Shown one piece after another: positions 34,759 to 42,872 of a stretch of 52,282 bases of DNA. The first letter of the stretch is position 1. The number at the start of each line of letters is the position of its first letter. The position numbers and the translations under genes were made by a program. Origin of the DNA: CBFGWV01 sp965652545 (GTDB taxonomy: Bacteria; Pseudomonadota; Gammaproteobacteria; Competibacterales; Competibacteraceae); NCBI GenBank assembly GCA_965652545.1, contig CBFGWV010000008.1:1-52282 (forward strand), in the 5' to 3' direction. Below the pieces are notes generated by a model. The model was not told the DNA's origin, did no database searches, and saw nothing but the letters and a program-made list of their open reading frames with translations.

Positions 34759-35778
34759 ATGCAACACGATGCTGGCTACAAACTATTTTTCTCGCACCCC
34801 GAGATGGTCGCCGACTTGCTGCGCGGCTATGTCGATGAGGACTGGGTGGCGGCGCTGGATTTCTCCAGCCTGGAAAGGCTTCCGGGCAGCTATGTCACCG
34901 AAGACCTACGTGAACGCGTCGACGATGTGGTCTGGCGGGTTCGCCTGGGGAGCGACTGGGTCTATGTCTATTTGCTGCTGGAGTTCCAGTCCACCATAGA
35001 CCCGTGGATGGCTCTGCGCATGCTGGTGTACTCGGGGTTGCTGTACCAAGACCTGATCCGTCGAGGGATGCTCACCGAGCGCAAAGCGTTGCCGCCGCTG
35101 GTGACCATGGTGCTCTATAACGGCTCGCCGCGTTGGTCGGCACCCACTGAGCTGCGTGAATTGATGCAACCGGTCCCCGGCTCACTCGCGCGCTATGCGC
35201 CGAGCATACGCTATCTGCTCATTGACGAAGGCCGCTACGCCGGGCATCCGCTACCTGAGGCGCGCAATCTGGTTTCCGCCCTGGTCGGATTGGAGAACAG
35301 CCGCAATCCAGACGACCTGCGGCGGGTGCTTGGTGCGCTGATCGGCTGGCTCAACGCGCCTTCGCAGGACAGCTTACGCCGGGCCTTCACTGTGTGGCTG
35401 CACCGCGTGCTGTTGCCCGCGCGTTTGCCGGGCGTAGAATTGGGTGCGGTGAGCGATTTGCTGGAGATGGACACCATGTTGGCTGAACGCGTCAAAGAAT
35501 GGACCCGCGAGTGGGAGAACAAAGGGCTTCAAAAAGGACTCGAGGAAGGGCGGCAAAAGGGGCTCCAGGAAGGGCGGCAAAAGGGGCTCCAGGAAGGACG
35601 CCAAGAAGGACGCCAAGAGGGCGAGGCGCTGTTGCTGCGCCGCCTGCTCACCCGTCGCTTCGGCGAGTTGCCTGCGTGGGTCAACGAGCGTTTGGCAAAT
35701 GCCTCCAATGAAGAGCTGGAGCACTGGGCCGACCAGATGCTGGAGGCCGCGACGCTCGAGGGCGTTTTCGGCGGTTGA
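34759..35778 (+). CDS. Rpn-family recombination-promoting nuclease / putative transposase
   Basis: 339 residues of the Rpn/YhgA-like family with a PD-(D/E)XK nuclease core. It starts MQHDAGYKLFFSHPEMVADL; the acidic active-site residues are probably Asp55-Asp56 (RERVDDVVWRV) and Glu75-x-Gln77 (LLLEFQS). The C-terminal part is a charged helical region with tandem KGLQEGRQ repeats (about 253-285) followed by LLLRRLLTRRFGELP. Rpn proteins are DNA nucleases linked to recombination and, in some bacteria, phage defence. The ATG at 34759 is preferred to a TTG at 34753 because AAGGAGG (34744-34750) is correctly spaced for it. It is divergent from the reverse transcriptase, with the candidate msr-msd between. 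Confidence 0.85.
   Translation: MQHDAGYKLFFSHPEMVADLLRGYVDEDWVAALDFSSLERLPGSYVTEDLRERVDDVVWRVRLGSDWVYVYLLLEFQSTIDPWMALRMLVYSGLLYQDLIRRGMLTERKALPPLVTMVLYNGSPRWSAPTELRELMQPVPGSLARYAPSIRYLLIDEGRYAGHPLPEARNLVSALVGLENSRNPDDLRRVLGALIGWLNAPSQDSLRRAFTVWLHRVLLPARLPGVELGAVSDLLEMDTMLAERVKEWTREWENKGLQKGLEEGRQKGLQEGRQKGLQEGRQEGRQEGEALLLRRLLTRRFGELPAWVNERLANASNEELEHWADQMLEAATLEGVFGG
35523..35627 (+). repeat. 24-bp in-frame tandem repeats in the Rpn gene
   Basis: Two perfect adjacent 24-base units (35544-35567 and 35568-35591, starting GGAAGGGCGGCAAAAGGGGC), with diverged units on both sides. Each encodes eight residues (KGLQEGRQ pattern). Repeat number can change in frame by slippage, altering the length of the charged helix. 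Confidence 0.85.
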
Positions 35779-35791
35779 CCCTGTTTGAGTC

Positions 35792-36757
35792 TCACACCTC
35801 AGGCCGTTGTCTGGCCTCTTGGCCCACCAGGATGTCTTGCCGACGCCACCACCGGCCGAATGGCTGGCCGAGAGCGCCGGTGCTGAGCGCGACACCCGCG
35901 GCGACGATGCCGGCGCCCAGGCTTGCGGCCGCAGTCGCCTCCTCACCCAGGAACACGACCCCACCGGCGATGGCCAGCACCGGCACCAGTGCCGTGAACG
36001 TGGCCGCGCCCACGGCCCCCAGGTCGCGCACCGCTGCGCCGAACGCCACGATGGCGACCAGCCCGGACAGGATGCCTTGCACGCCGATGTTGACCAGCCA
36101 GCCCTCGACCGACAGTTCCAGCAGGCGGGTGCCGTGCACGGCGATGGCGATCAAGGTCAATACGGTCGACCATGCGGCGATCAGGCCGGCGGCCTGGGCG
36201 GCACCAAGCCCCGATCGTTTGAAGGCGTGGGTGTAGATCGCCCACAGACACGCGCCACCGATCAACATCAGATGGCCGGGCAGGCGTTGCCCGTCGTGAT
36301 GCAACCACTCGCTGCCGGTGAGGACCAGCAACCCGCCGGCGATGGCCGCAAGACCAAGGACGCGGCCGGTCGACGGGCGATCACGAAACAAGACAATACC
36401 GATCAACGCTGCCCATAAGGGCATCGTGCCCGGGAGCAGGGCGCCGGCGTGACCGGCGGGTGCCCGCGCCATGCCGTTGGCCACCAACCACAGAAACGGC
36501 AGGCCGCTGCCCAGGACCATCAGGCCAATAAGCACGGTGTCGCGCAACCGGCATCGACGCAGCACCGGCCACCACAGCGGCGACAGCACCAGCGCCGGCA
36601 CGCCGTAGCGGAACACGCCGATGTCATGGGGCAGCAAATCGTGGGTGACCACATGACGGGTGGCGACGATCCAACCGGCCCAGATGATGACGGCAGTCAG
36701 TGCGAGAATGATGCCGCGAACGCGGTGCGCGCTGCTGGGTGGGTTTGCGGTTGCCAT
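35792..36757 (-). CDS. EamA/DMT-family transporter
   Basis: 321-residue inner-membrane protein with ten helices in two homologous EamA halves (for example IILALTAVIIWAGWIVATRH near the start, GIVLFRDRPSTGRVLGLAAI, and VVFLGEEATAAASLGAGIVA in the second half). The family exports amino acids or other metabolites. I start at the ATG at 36757 (MATANPPS); the upstream in-frame stretch is not membrane-like and overlaps the promoter region. It is divergent from an Lrp/AsnC regulator, a common pairing for amino-acid exporters, which suggests amino-acid efflux. Confidence 0.85.
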   Translation of the reverse strand: MATANPPSSAHRVRGIILALTAVIIWAGWIVATRHVVTHDLLPHDIGVFRYGVPALVLSPLWWPVLRRCRLRDTVLIGLMVLGSGLPFLWLVANGMARAPAGHAGALLPGTMPLWAALIGIVLFRDRPSTGRVLGLAAIAGGLLVLTGSEWLHHDGQRLPGHLMLIGGACLWAIYTHAFKRSGLGAAQAAGLIAAWSTVLTLIAIAVHGTRLLELSVEGWLVNIGVQGILSGLVAIVAFGAAVRDLGAVGAATFTALVPVLAIAGGVVFLGEEATAAASLGAGIVAAGVALSTGALGQPFGRWWRRQDILVGQEARQRPEV

Positions 36758-36893
36758 GAGCCGATGCCCCGTGCGGGTGGAGGATCGGCATATTGTCCGG
36801 TCATAACCCGGGGCAAGTCCTTGCAATGTTGGTGGCATTCAGGCAGCTATTCAGCAATATTTGTCATTAATCAGCCTGTGAAAGTGCCGGAAT

Positions 36894-37376
36894 ATGCCAA
36901 GTCATCGCCTCGACCGTACCGACCGCCGGATTCTCGCGGCACTTCAGGCTGACGCCAGACTCACCAATGTCGAATTGTCCGAGCGGGTCTCGTTGTCACC
37001 CTCACCGTGCCTGCGCCGTGTCCGCCATCTTGAAGAAACCGGTGTCATCCGCGGCTATCGGGCCGATCTCGATCGCCACGCCGTCGGCCTCGGCTTGACG
37101 GTGTTCGCAGAGCTCAAGGTCGGCCGCCACTCACGCAGCAATGCTGACGAGCTTGCCGATGCCCTCAACGCAATTCCCGAAGTGGTCTCGTGCTACATGG
37201 TCTCTGGCGAGGCGGACTTCCTCGCCGAGATCGTCGTGGCGGACCTGCCGGCGTATGAACGCCTGCTCAGCGAGCGCTTGCTCACCTTGCCGATGGTCGA
37301 GGACATCCGCTCCAACGTCGCGTTGAGAGCGGTCAAACAGGCCGCGCCGCTGGTGGTCCCTGACGAACCGGGATGA
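36894..37376 (+). CDS. Lrp/AsnC-family transcriptional regulator
   Basis: 160 residues. N-terminal helix-turn-helix (LDRTDRRILAALQADARLTN, then ELSERVSLSPSPCLRRVRHL), followed by a RAM/ligand-binding domain (VVSCYMVSGEADFLAEIVV). Members sense amino acids and usually control the neighbouring divergent gene, here the EamA exporter 136 bases away. Length is normal. The AT-rich stretch at about 36840-36880 is the likely operator region. Confidence 0.88.
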   Translation: MPSHRLDRTDRRILAALQADARLTNVELSERVSLSPSPCLRRVRHLEETGVIRGYRADLDRHAVGLGLTVFAELKVGRHSRSNADELADALNAIPEVVSCYMVSGEADFLAEIVVADLPAYERLLSERLLTLPMVEDIRSNVALRAVKQAAPLVVPDEPG

Positions 37377-37388
37377 TCGCCGGGTGCG

Positions 37389-38450
37389 TTACGCGCCCGT
37401 ATCCCCCTCGGCCGGCTGGGGTGGTGCCATCATGGCATCCAGAACGGCGCGATTCGTCAGGGTATGGCGGACTGCGTTGGCGGTGACCAGAGACATCAGC
37501 CAACCGACCTCATCGATGCGGTGCCATTGTCCGTCCAATGTGACGCCGGGCGCCTTGTGGACCCTGAGCACCAGGCCCGCCAGGATGTCTTTGAGGTGCT
37601 CCGATACGGGCCAGATGACCACTGCGCAGGCAAGGAGCACCAACAGGGCGATGACGACGCCGCCGGCGCCGGAGAGCACGGCCATGGCGACAACGACCGC
37701 CAGCACGGGCACGGCGATCCGGAGGATGTTCCGGTCGAGATCGGCCGGGTGCTCATCGCCCTCGGGCCAGGCCTTTTTGACCATCGAATGCCAGCCAAAC
37801 CCGCCCAAGCCAATGACCAGCGCTGCCGACAGCACGGCCAGCGCTAGCTTCCACAGCAGCAACATGGCGCTGGCCGTCTGCTCGAGGCGGAAGATCTCGA
37901 CCGTGGCCATCAGGCCGGCGAGTGTGAAGATGCCGGCAATGCTCAGGCTGGACATGAACACCATTGTGTCGGTGGAAAGCCCCATATGCCCGGATGGCGC
38001 CCGGTAATCGTCCCATCCGAACCGCTTGGCGCAATGGCGCAGAAAATCATCAGTCAGCCGGCTCAGCCAGGCGGCAGCGATCCAGATGACGATCAGTACG
38101 ACGACCAGCATCCAGAGCTTGCCGATCGTCGGTAGCAAGGCGTTCGCGGCCCAAGCCTGATCGTGTCGCTGCAGGATGATCCACAACCCAACGAGCCAGA
38201 TCGTCCCCCGGCAGAAGGATGCGATCCAGCGATCGGCATGCAGCTTCGGGGCTGAGGGCTTGGACGTGTCGCCCGCCTTCATGGCGGGAAACCGCAGTAA
38301 GTCGTTGAGCTCGGTCTTGCCAAGCCACGCCTGAAGATCGCCGGCGATGACTCTGGCGATCAGCAAGGTGGCGAGGACGATGATGCCATCCCATGCGTAC
38401 GCCTTGATGTGCACCGGCATTTGGGTCCAATGGTGAATCAGTTCTTCCAT
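37389..38450 (-). CDS. MscS-like integral membrane protein
   Basis: 353 residues with about five to six transmembrane helices. After the last helices the sequence HLKDILAGLVLRVHKAPGVT and the following beta segment (DEVGWLMSLVTANAVRHTLT) resemble the pore-helix exit and beta domain of MscS-type channels, but the large C-terminal domain is short. It may be a diverged mechanosensitive channel, which would fit an osmotically active organism; the assignment is tentative. It converges on the Lrp gene with 12 bases between stops. Confidence 0.65.
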   Translation of the reverse strand: MEELIHHWTQMPVHIKAYAWDGIIVLATLLIARVIAGDLQAWLGKTELNDLLRFPAMKAGDTSKPSAPKLHADRWIASFCRGTIWLVGLWIILQRHDQAWAANALLPTIGKLWMLVVVLIVIWIAAAWLSRLTDDFLRHCAKRFGWDDYRAPSGHMGLSTDTMVFMSSLSIAGIFTLAGLMATVEIFRLEQTASAMLLLWKLALAVLSAALVIGLGGFGWHSMVKKAWPEGDEHPADLDRNILRIAVPVLAVVVAMAVLSGAGGVVIALLVLLACAVVIWPVSEHLKDILAGLVLRVHKAPGVTLDGQWHRIDEVGWLMSLVTANAVRHTLTNRAVLDAMMAPPQPAEGDTGA

Positions 38451-38666
38451 GTCGTTCCCTTTTTATGTGTTGCGATGCGGACCTGCCTTCCCGCGATTGC
38501 TCGGCGGGCAGGCCGATGGTACCGTTCCCGCCGGCACGTTTCTTCCCCGGTTTCATCGCGATAACAAGTGCTTGTGATCGTATGGCCGGCTGATACGCCA
38601 TTCGGGGCGGTATGGTCTGGCGGTCGTTTCAGTCCATCCGCTCTTTAGCTACGGAAAGGAGACCAC

Positions 38667-39185
38667 ATGAAGTTCAAGGTAATAGTTCTGTCCGCCGCCT
38701 GCTTCGCGGCGAATGCCGCACTGGCCGATACAACCGTCACGCTTCACGCGGTGGGCGCCGATGGCGTCGGCGCGAGCCTGGGTGAGGTGACGGTCACCGA
38801 GTCCGATTACGGCCTCGTGTTCACCCCCGCCCTGGAAGGCCTCGAGCCTGGGCTGCACGGCTTCCATGTGCATCAGAACCCCAGCTGCGAGCCGCAGGAA
38901 AAGGACGGCAAAATGGTGCCCGCGCTGGCCGCCGGTGGCCATTACGACCCCGAGAACACCGGCAAGCACGACTTCCCCTGGGGTGACGGTCATCTGGGCG
39001 ACCTGCCCGGGTTGTACGTGGATGCCGAGGGCAACGCGACGAACCCCGTCCTGGCCCCCCGTTTGAAGATGGATGACTTGAACGGCCGGGCGCTGATGGT
39101 CCATGCCGGCGGTGACAATCACTCCGATCATCCCGCCCCGCTGGGCGGCGGTGGTGCCCGCGTGGCCTGCGGCGTCTTCGAGTAA
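38667..39185 (+). CDS. sodC: Periplasmic Cu,Zn superoxide dismutase
   Basis: 172 residues that convert superoxide to oxygen and hydrogen peroxide in the periplasm. The signal peptide ends AALA at residue 20. Metal ligands are visible: His67 and His69 (GFHVH), bridging His92 (GGHYDP), His101, His109 and Asp112 (GKHDFPWGDGHLGDLP) and His146 (MVHAGGD). Cys74 and Cys168 would form the conserved disulfide. AAAGGAG precedes the ATG. A complete active site, so it should be functional. Stands alone as a transcription unit. Confidence 0.93.
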   Translation: MKFKVIVLSAACFAANAALADTTVTLHAVGADGVGASLGEVTVTESDYGLVFTPALEGLEPGLHGFHVHQNPSCEPQEKDGKMVPALAAGGHYDPENTGKHDFPWGDGHLGDLPGLYVDAEGNATNPVLAPRLKMDDLNGRALMVHAGGDNHSDHPAPLGGGGARVACGVFE

Positions 39186-39351
39186 CACCCATCGGCCGCT
39201 GGGTGGTCTTTGCGCCATCCAGCGGCGATGTACCGAAACACCTCCCTCCGATTTGCAACGTTTCACGCGAATTTCACGCCGCTATACCAGCCGGTTGACG
39301 ACCCTCACGTACGTTTAGCGACACATCTTCAGTCCTAGAGGTAGTCAACCC

Positions 39352-40653
39352 ATGCAACACGACGATTTGGACCTGGCATATTCCGGTGCCGACCACGACT
39401 CATTGACTGTCTATCAGCACACGCTGAGCGACTTGCAGTGCTACATCGGCGACCCGGTCGCCGGTGCCGAGCAGGCGCGCACCGCCAGCCCGGCTTTTGT
39501 CATGGCGCACGTCCTGCACGGTTATCTGCACGCCCTGAGTACCGAGCCGGCAGCCATGCCGGTGGTCGAGGCCGACCACCGGCAGGCGTTGGAGCTGTCC
39601 GCCAACGACCGTGAGCGCGGGCATGTCGCGGCGCTCGGGCATCTGGCCAAGGGGCGTTGGCATGATGCGGGTCGTGCATTGGAAGACGTGGCCATCGCCT
39701 ATCCGCGCGACGCACTGGCCCTGCAGATCGGGCATCAGATCGACTTCTTCACCGGCGAGTCGCGCATGTTGCGTGATCGCATCGCCCGCGCCCTGCCGGC
39801 CTGGTCGGCAAGCATGCCCGGCTACCATTCGGTGCTCGGTATGCACGCCTTCGGCTTGGAGGAGACCGGCAACTACGCCGCCGCCGAGGAAGCCGGACGG
39901 CGGGCGGCGGCATTGCAGCCACGCGACGGCTGGGCCCAGCATGCGGTGGCGCATGTGCTGGAGATGCAAGGCCGGCAGCGGGACGGTATCGCCTGGATGC
40001 GGGCCAACCCGGATGCCTGGTCGACGGGCAGCTTTTTCGCCGTGCACAACTGGTGGCATCTGGCGCTGTACCACCTGGACCTGAACGACATCGACCAGGT
40101 GCTGGCGGTGTTCGATGGGCCGATCTTCGGCACCCCTTCGGCCGTCGCCTTGGATATGGTCGATGCCAGCGCGCTGTTGTGGCGCCTGCATTTGCGTGGC
40201 GCGGACGTCGGTGATCGCTGGCAGGCGGTAGCCAGTGCCTGGGCACCGATGGCCGGCGGCGGCAACTACGCCTTCAACGATGCCCACGCGATGATGGCCT
40301 TCGTCGGCGCCGACCGGCCCGAACTGGCCGCCGAGGTGATCCAAGCCCAACAACGGGCGATGGCAGGCGGTGGCGACAATGCCATGTTCACCCGCGATGT
40401 CGGTGCGCCAGTGACCCAGGCTATTGCCGCGTTCGGTCAAGGCCGGTACGCGCAGGTAGTGGAGCTGTTGCGCCCGGTCCGCAACCGTGCCGGCCGCTTC
40501 GGCGGCAGCCATGCCCAGCGCGATCTGATCGACCTCACCTTGATCGAGGCCGCACACCGTGACGGACAGCGCGCACTCGTCCGTGCCCTGGCATCGGAAC
40601 GGCGGGCCGTCAAACCCAGCGATGCCATGGCCGCGGCCTACCTGCGGGCCTAG
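39352..40653 (+). CDS. Tetratricopeptide repeat protein, TTC38-like
   Basis: 433 residues made of helix pairs with TPR character throughout (for example MPGYHSVLGMHAFGLEETGN, YAAAEEAGRRAAALQPRDGW, AQHAVAHVLEMQGRQRDGIA). The pattern, including HNWWHLALYHLDLNDIDQVL, resembles the TTC38 family found in bacteria and animals, whose role is poorly known. No signal peptide. The stop codon TAG is formed by the first three bases of the repeat element at 40651-40817, so the original end may have been altered. It faces a BTAD/TPR regulator gene across that element, which suggests a functional link. Confidence 0.8.
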   Translation: MQHDDLDLAYSGADHDSLTVYQHTLSDLQCYIGDPVAGAEQARTASPAFVMAHVLHGYLHALSTEPAAMPVVEADHRQALELSANDRERGHVAALGHLAKGRWHDAGRALEDVAIAYPRDALALQIGHQIDFFTGESRMLRDRIARALPAWSASMPGYHSVLGMHAFGLEETGNYAAAEEAGRRAAALQPRDGWAQHAVAHVLEMQGRQRDGIAWMRANPDAWSTGSFFAVHNWWHLALYHLDLNDIDQVLAVFDGPIFGTPSAVALDMVDASALLWRLHLRGADVGDRWQAVASAWAPMAGGGNYAFNDAHAMMAFVGADRPELAAEVIQAQQRAMAGGGDNAMFTRDVGAPVTQAIAAFGQGRYAQVVELLRPVRNRAGRFGGSHAQRDLIDLTLIEAAHRDGQRALVRALASERRAVKPSDAMAAAYLRA

Positions 40654-40817
40654 GAGCCTGTCGGACTTCAGCGTCCGTAGCGAGGGGAGGTCGGTATCGA
40701 GGCAGATTTTTCGATCGTTTGCGTCAGAAGCCTGCGCTATCTGACAAAAGGGATCGGGAAATATGACCGATATCCGGCTTCCCGCAGTAGGACAGTCTCA
40801 AGTCCGACAGGCTCCTA
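40651..40817. mobile_element. 167-bp MITE-like element, copy 1
   Basis: Ends are a perfect 17-bp inverted repeat (TAGGAGCCTGTCGGACT and its complement). A second copy of the same length lies inverted at 48091-48257 and agrees over most of its length (roughly nine bases in ten by eye). If the outermost TA on each side is the target duplication, insertion at TA resembles IS630-type elements. There is no coding capacity. It separates two convergent genes and contains the stop codon of the left one. Confidence 0.78.
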
Positions 40818-40822
40818 GGCGC

Positions 40823-42814
40823 TCAGCCCGGTGCCGGATGCAGGTCGTCCGGCACCGGCAGCCCAGCCTTGGCCAGTCCGTCCAGCAGGAAGGCCAAATC
40901 GCGCGGCCGGCGTAAGGGGTTGACATGCGCAATCCAGCGGGCCGGCTCGTCGGCTGCCGGCTCGCGCCCGTAGGTGATCTTGCGCCGGAACACCTGGTGA
41001 AACGCCGCGAGGTGCCGCTGTGCCTCGTGCGGGTTGTCCAGGTGCGCATAGGCGGCACCGACCCAGGCATGAGCGTCGGTGGCCACGTGCGGTGCCTTGA
41101 GGCCCAACGTGATGGCCTCCTCGAGATGACGGGAGAACATCGCCGCGGCCGCGGCAAAGAGGAAATACCAGTCGTCGTGGTAGGGGTTAAGCCGCATGGC
41201 CAGCCGCGCCCGGTCCATGCCGCGCAGCGGCTCGCCCAGCAAGGCATCGGACAAGGCCAATTGAGCCAGCATGTCCGCGTCGTTGGGGTTGAGCGCTTCG
41301 GCCCGGTCCAGATGGCGGATAGCCCGCTCGTACTCGCGCCGGTAGAGCAGGATGCGCCCGAGCACGAAGTGGGTCATGTGGTCGTCGTCATCCAGCGCCA
41401 ATCCCCGCTGGGCATGCTCGAACGCTTTGCATTCGTTCTCGTCCCAGCGGTTCCAGGCGATGCAACTCCATTCATTGAAATGCGTCAGCGACAGGCCTGA
41501 GTACGCGCGTGCGAACTCCGGATCCTTGTCCAGGGCGAGATGAAAGTAACGGCGGGCGTCCTCATGGCTCTCGGCCGTGCCCTGGCGCAGGCAGGCCAGT
41601 CCGCGCAGCCAGCAATCGTAGGTTTCCAGGCTCTCCAGCGGTTTGCGTACGGCCCGTTGCAGCCGGTCGTTGTCGATACGCACCGCCAACGCCGAGGCGA
41701 CGCCGCGGGCGATGTCGTTCTGTACATCGAACAATGTCTCGGCGCCCACATCGTCGCGGTGCGACCATAGACACAGGCCGTTGGCCGAATCCACCACCTC
41801 GGCGGCAATGCGCAAGTGCCCGGGCCCGCGCCGCACGCTACCGGTCACCAGATAGCGGGCACCGAGATGGCGCCCCGCCTCGCCGGCCGAGCTGGCCATG
41901 GATGCGGCGGTGAACGAGGAGTGTGCCGCCACCACCCGCAGTGCGCGAAAACGGGACAGCTCGTGCACCAGGTCGGCACTGAAGCCACGCACCATCAGCT
42001 CATCGTCGGCGACGCCCGAAAGGTTGCTGAATGGCAGTATCGCCACCACCGGCGTATTGTCCGCATCGCCAGCTGCCCCCGACGATGCGGTCCATATCGT
42101 ACGGCGCAAGGCCTCAGTGGTCGCCGAGGGCGGTACGCCCAGATGCGTGGCCAGGGCGCTCTTGCAGCGCTCGTACTCGCGTGCGGTGGCACCGAGGGCG
42201 CCATTGCGCAGGTACAGCCGCATCATCGCCTGGTAAGTGTGTTCATGGGTGGGGTCGATGTGGATGAGACGTTCGGCCAGCGCTTGCGCGGCGTCCATAT
42301 CGGCGTGGGCGACGTGGTGATCGAGCAACCGGCCCAGGCCATCCAGCGCCAAGCGTTGCAGACGAGTGGCCTCGGCCTGCGCCCAATCGTCGAACGGCGT
42401 CTCGCCCGAAGAGAAGCCCGCGAGCAACCCGCCGCTATACACCCGGGCGGCGACTTCCAGTGCGGTGGGGTCGCCGGCGGCGAGTGCCTCAGTCAGTTCC
42501 ACCGCATCCACACTGACCCGAGTCCTATCCAGGACTACGGTGTGCGCCGTGCTTTCGATCAGTCCCCGCCCGTCGTTGTCCAGGGTTCGACGCAGTTGTG
42601 ACAATGCCTGGCGCAGACTGCCACGGGCCTGCTCCGCGGCGCTGCCGGGCCAGAGCAGGTCGGCCAGCCGTTCGCGCGCCACCGCTTGGCCGGGCGACAA
42701 AGCCAGCACGGCCAACACAGCAGCCGCCTTGCGCGTGGGCAGACTGATCGGCTGGCCGTCGTGGCTGATACTGAACCCGCCCAGTAAACCGATTCGCAGA
42801 CAATGAGGGGACAT
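40823..42814 (-). CDS. Transcriptional regulator: winged helix + BTAD + TolB-like + TPR
   Basis: 663 residues, no membrane helix. Order: OmpR-like winged helix (1-100, LRIGLLGGFSISHDGQPISL, LLWPGSAAEQARGSLRQALS), bacterial transcriptional activation domain (about 105-245), a TolB/adenylate-cyclase-associated segment (about 258-385, VVAILPFSNLSGVADDELMV), and C-terminal TPRs (about 390-610). The architecture resembles SARP-type activators and the large TPR-containing regulators seen in Proteobacteria. Ligand and targets unknown; the convergent TTC38-like gene and the Vgb-like gene just upstream are candidates. The start is ATG 42814, without a clear ribosome-binding site. Confidence 0.85.
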   Translation of the reverse strand: MSPHCLRIGLLGGFSISHDGQPISLPTRKAAAVLAVLALSPGQAVARERLADLLWPGSAAEQARGSLRQALSQLRRTLDNDGRGLIESTAHTVVLDRTRVSVDAVELTEALAAGDPTALEVAARVYSGGLLAGFSSGETPFDDWAQAEATRLQRLALDGLGRLLDHHVAHADMDAAQALAERLIHIDPTHEHTYQAMMRLYLRNGALGATAREYERCKSALATHLGVPPSATTEALRRTIWTASSGAAGDADNTPVVAILPFSNLSGVADDELMVRGFSADLVHELSRFRALRVVAAHSSFTAASMASSAGEAGRHLGARYLVTGSVRRGPGHLRIAAEVVDSANGLCLWSHRDDVGAETLFDVQNDIARGVASALAVRIDNDRLQRAVRKPLESLETYDCWLRGLACLRQGTAESHEDARRYFHLALDKDPEFARAYSGLSLTHFNEWSCIAWNRWDENECKAFEHAQRGLALDDDDHMTHFVLGRILLYRREYERAIRHLDRAEALNPNDADMLAQLALSDALLGEPLRGMDRARLAMRLNPYHDDWYFLFAAAAAMFSRHLEEAITLGLKAPHVATDAHAWVGAAYAHLDNPHEAQRHLAAFHQVFRRKITYGREPAADEPARWIAHVNPLRRPRDLAFLLDGLAKAGLPVPDDLHPAPG

Positions 42815-42872
42815 GGAGCGGTCGACAGAGAAACCTATGCTTGAGCATAGCCGATCGTCTCGTGCGAGCGGC

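Noticed and set aside
35523..35627. Tandem repeat that might suggest a CRISPR array
   Set aside because: Units are 24 bases, directly adjacent without spacers, and lie in frame inside the Rpn coding sequence.
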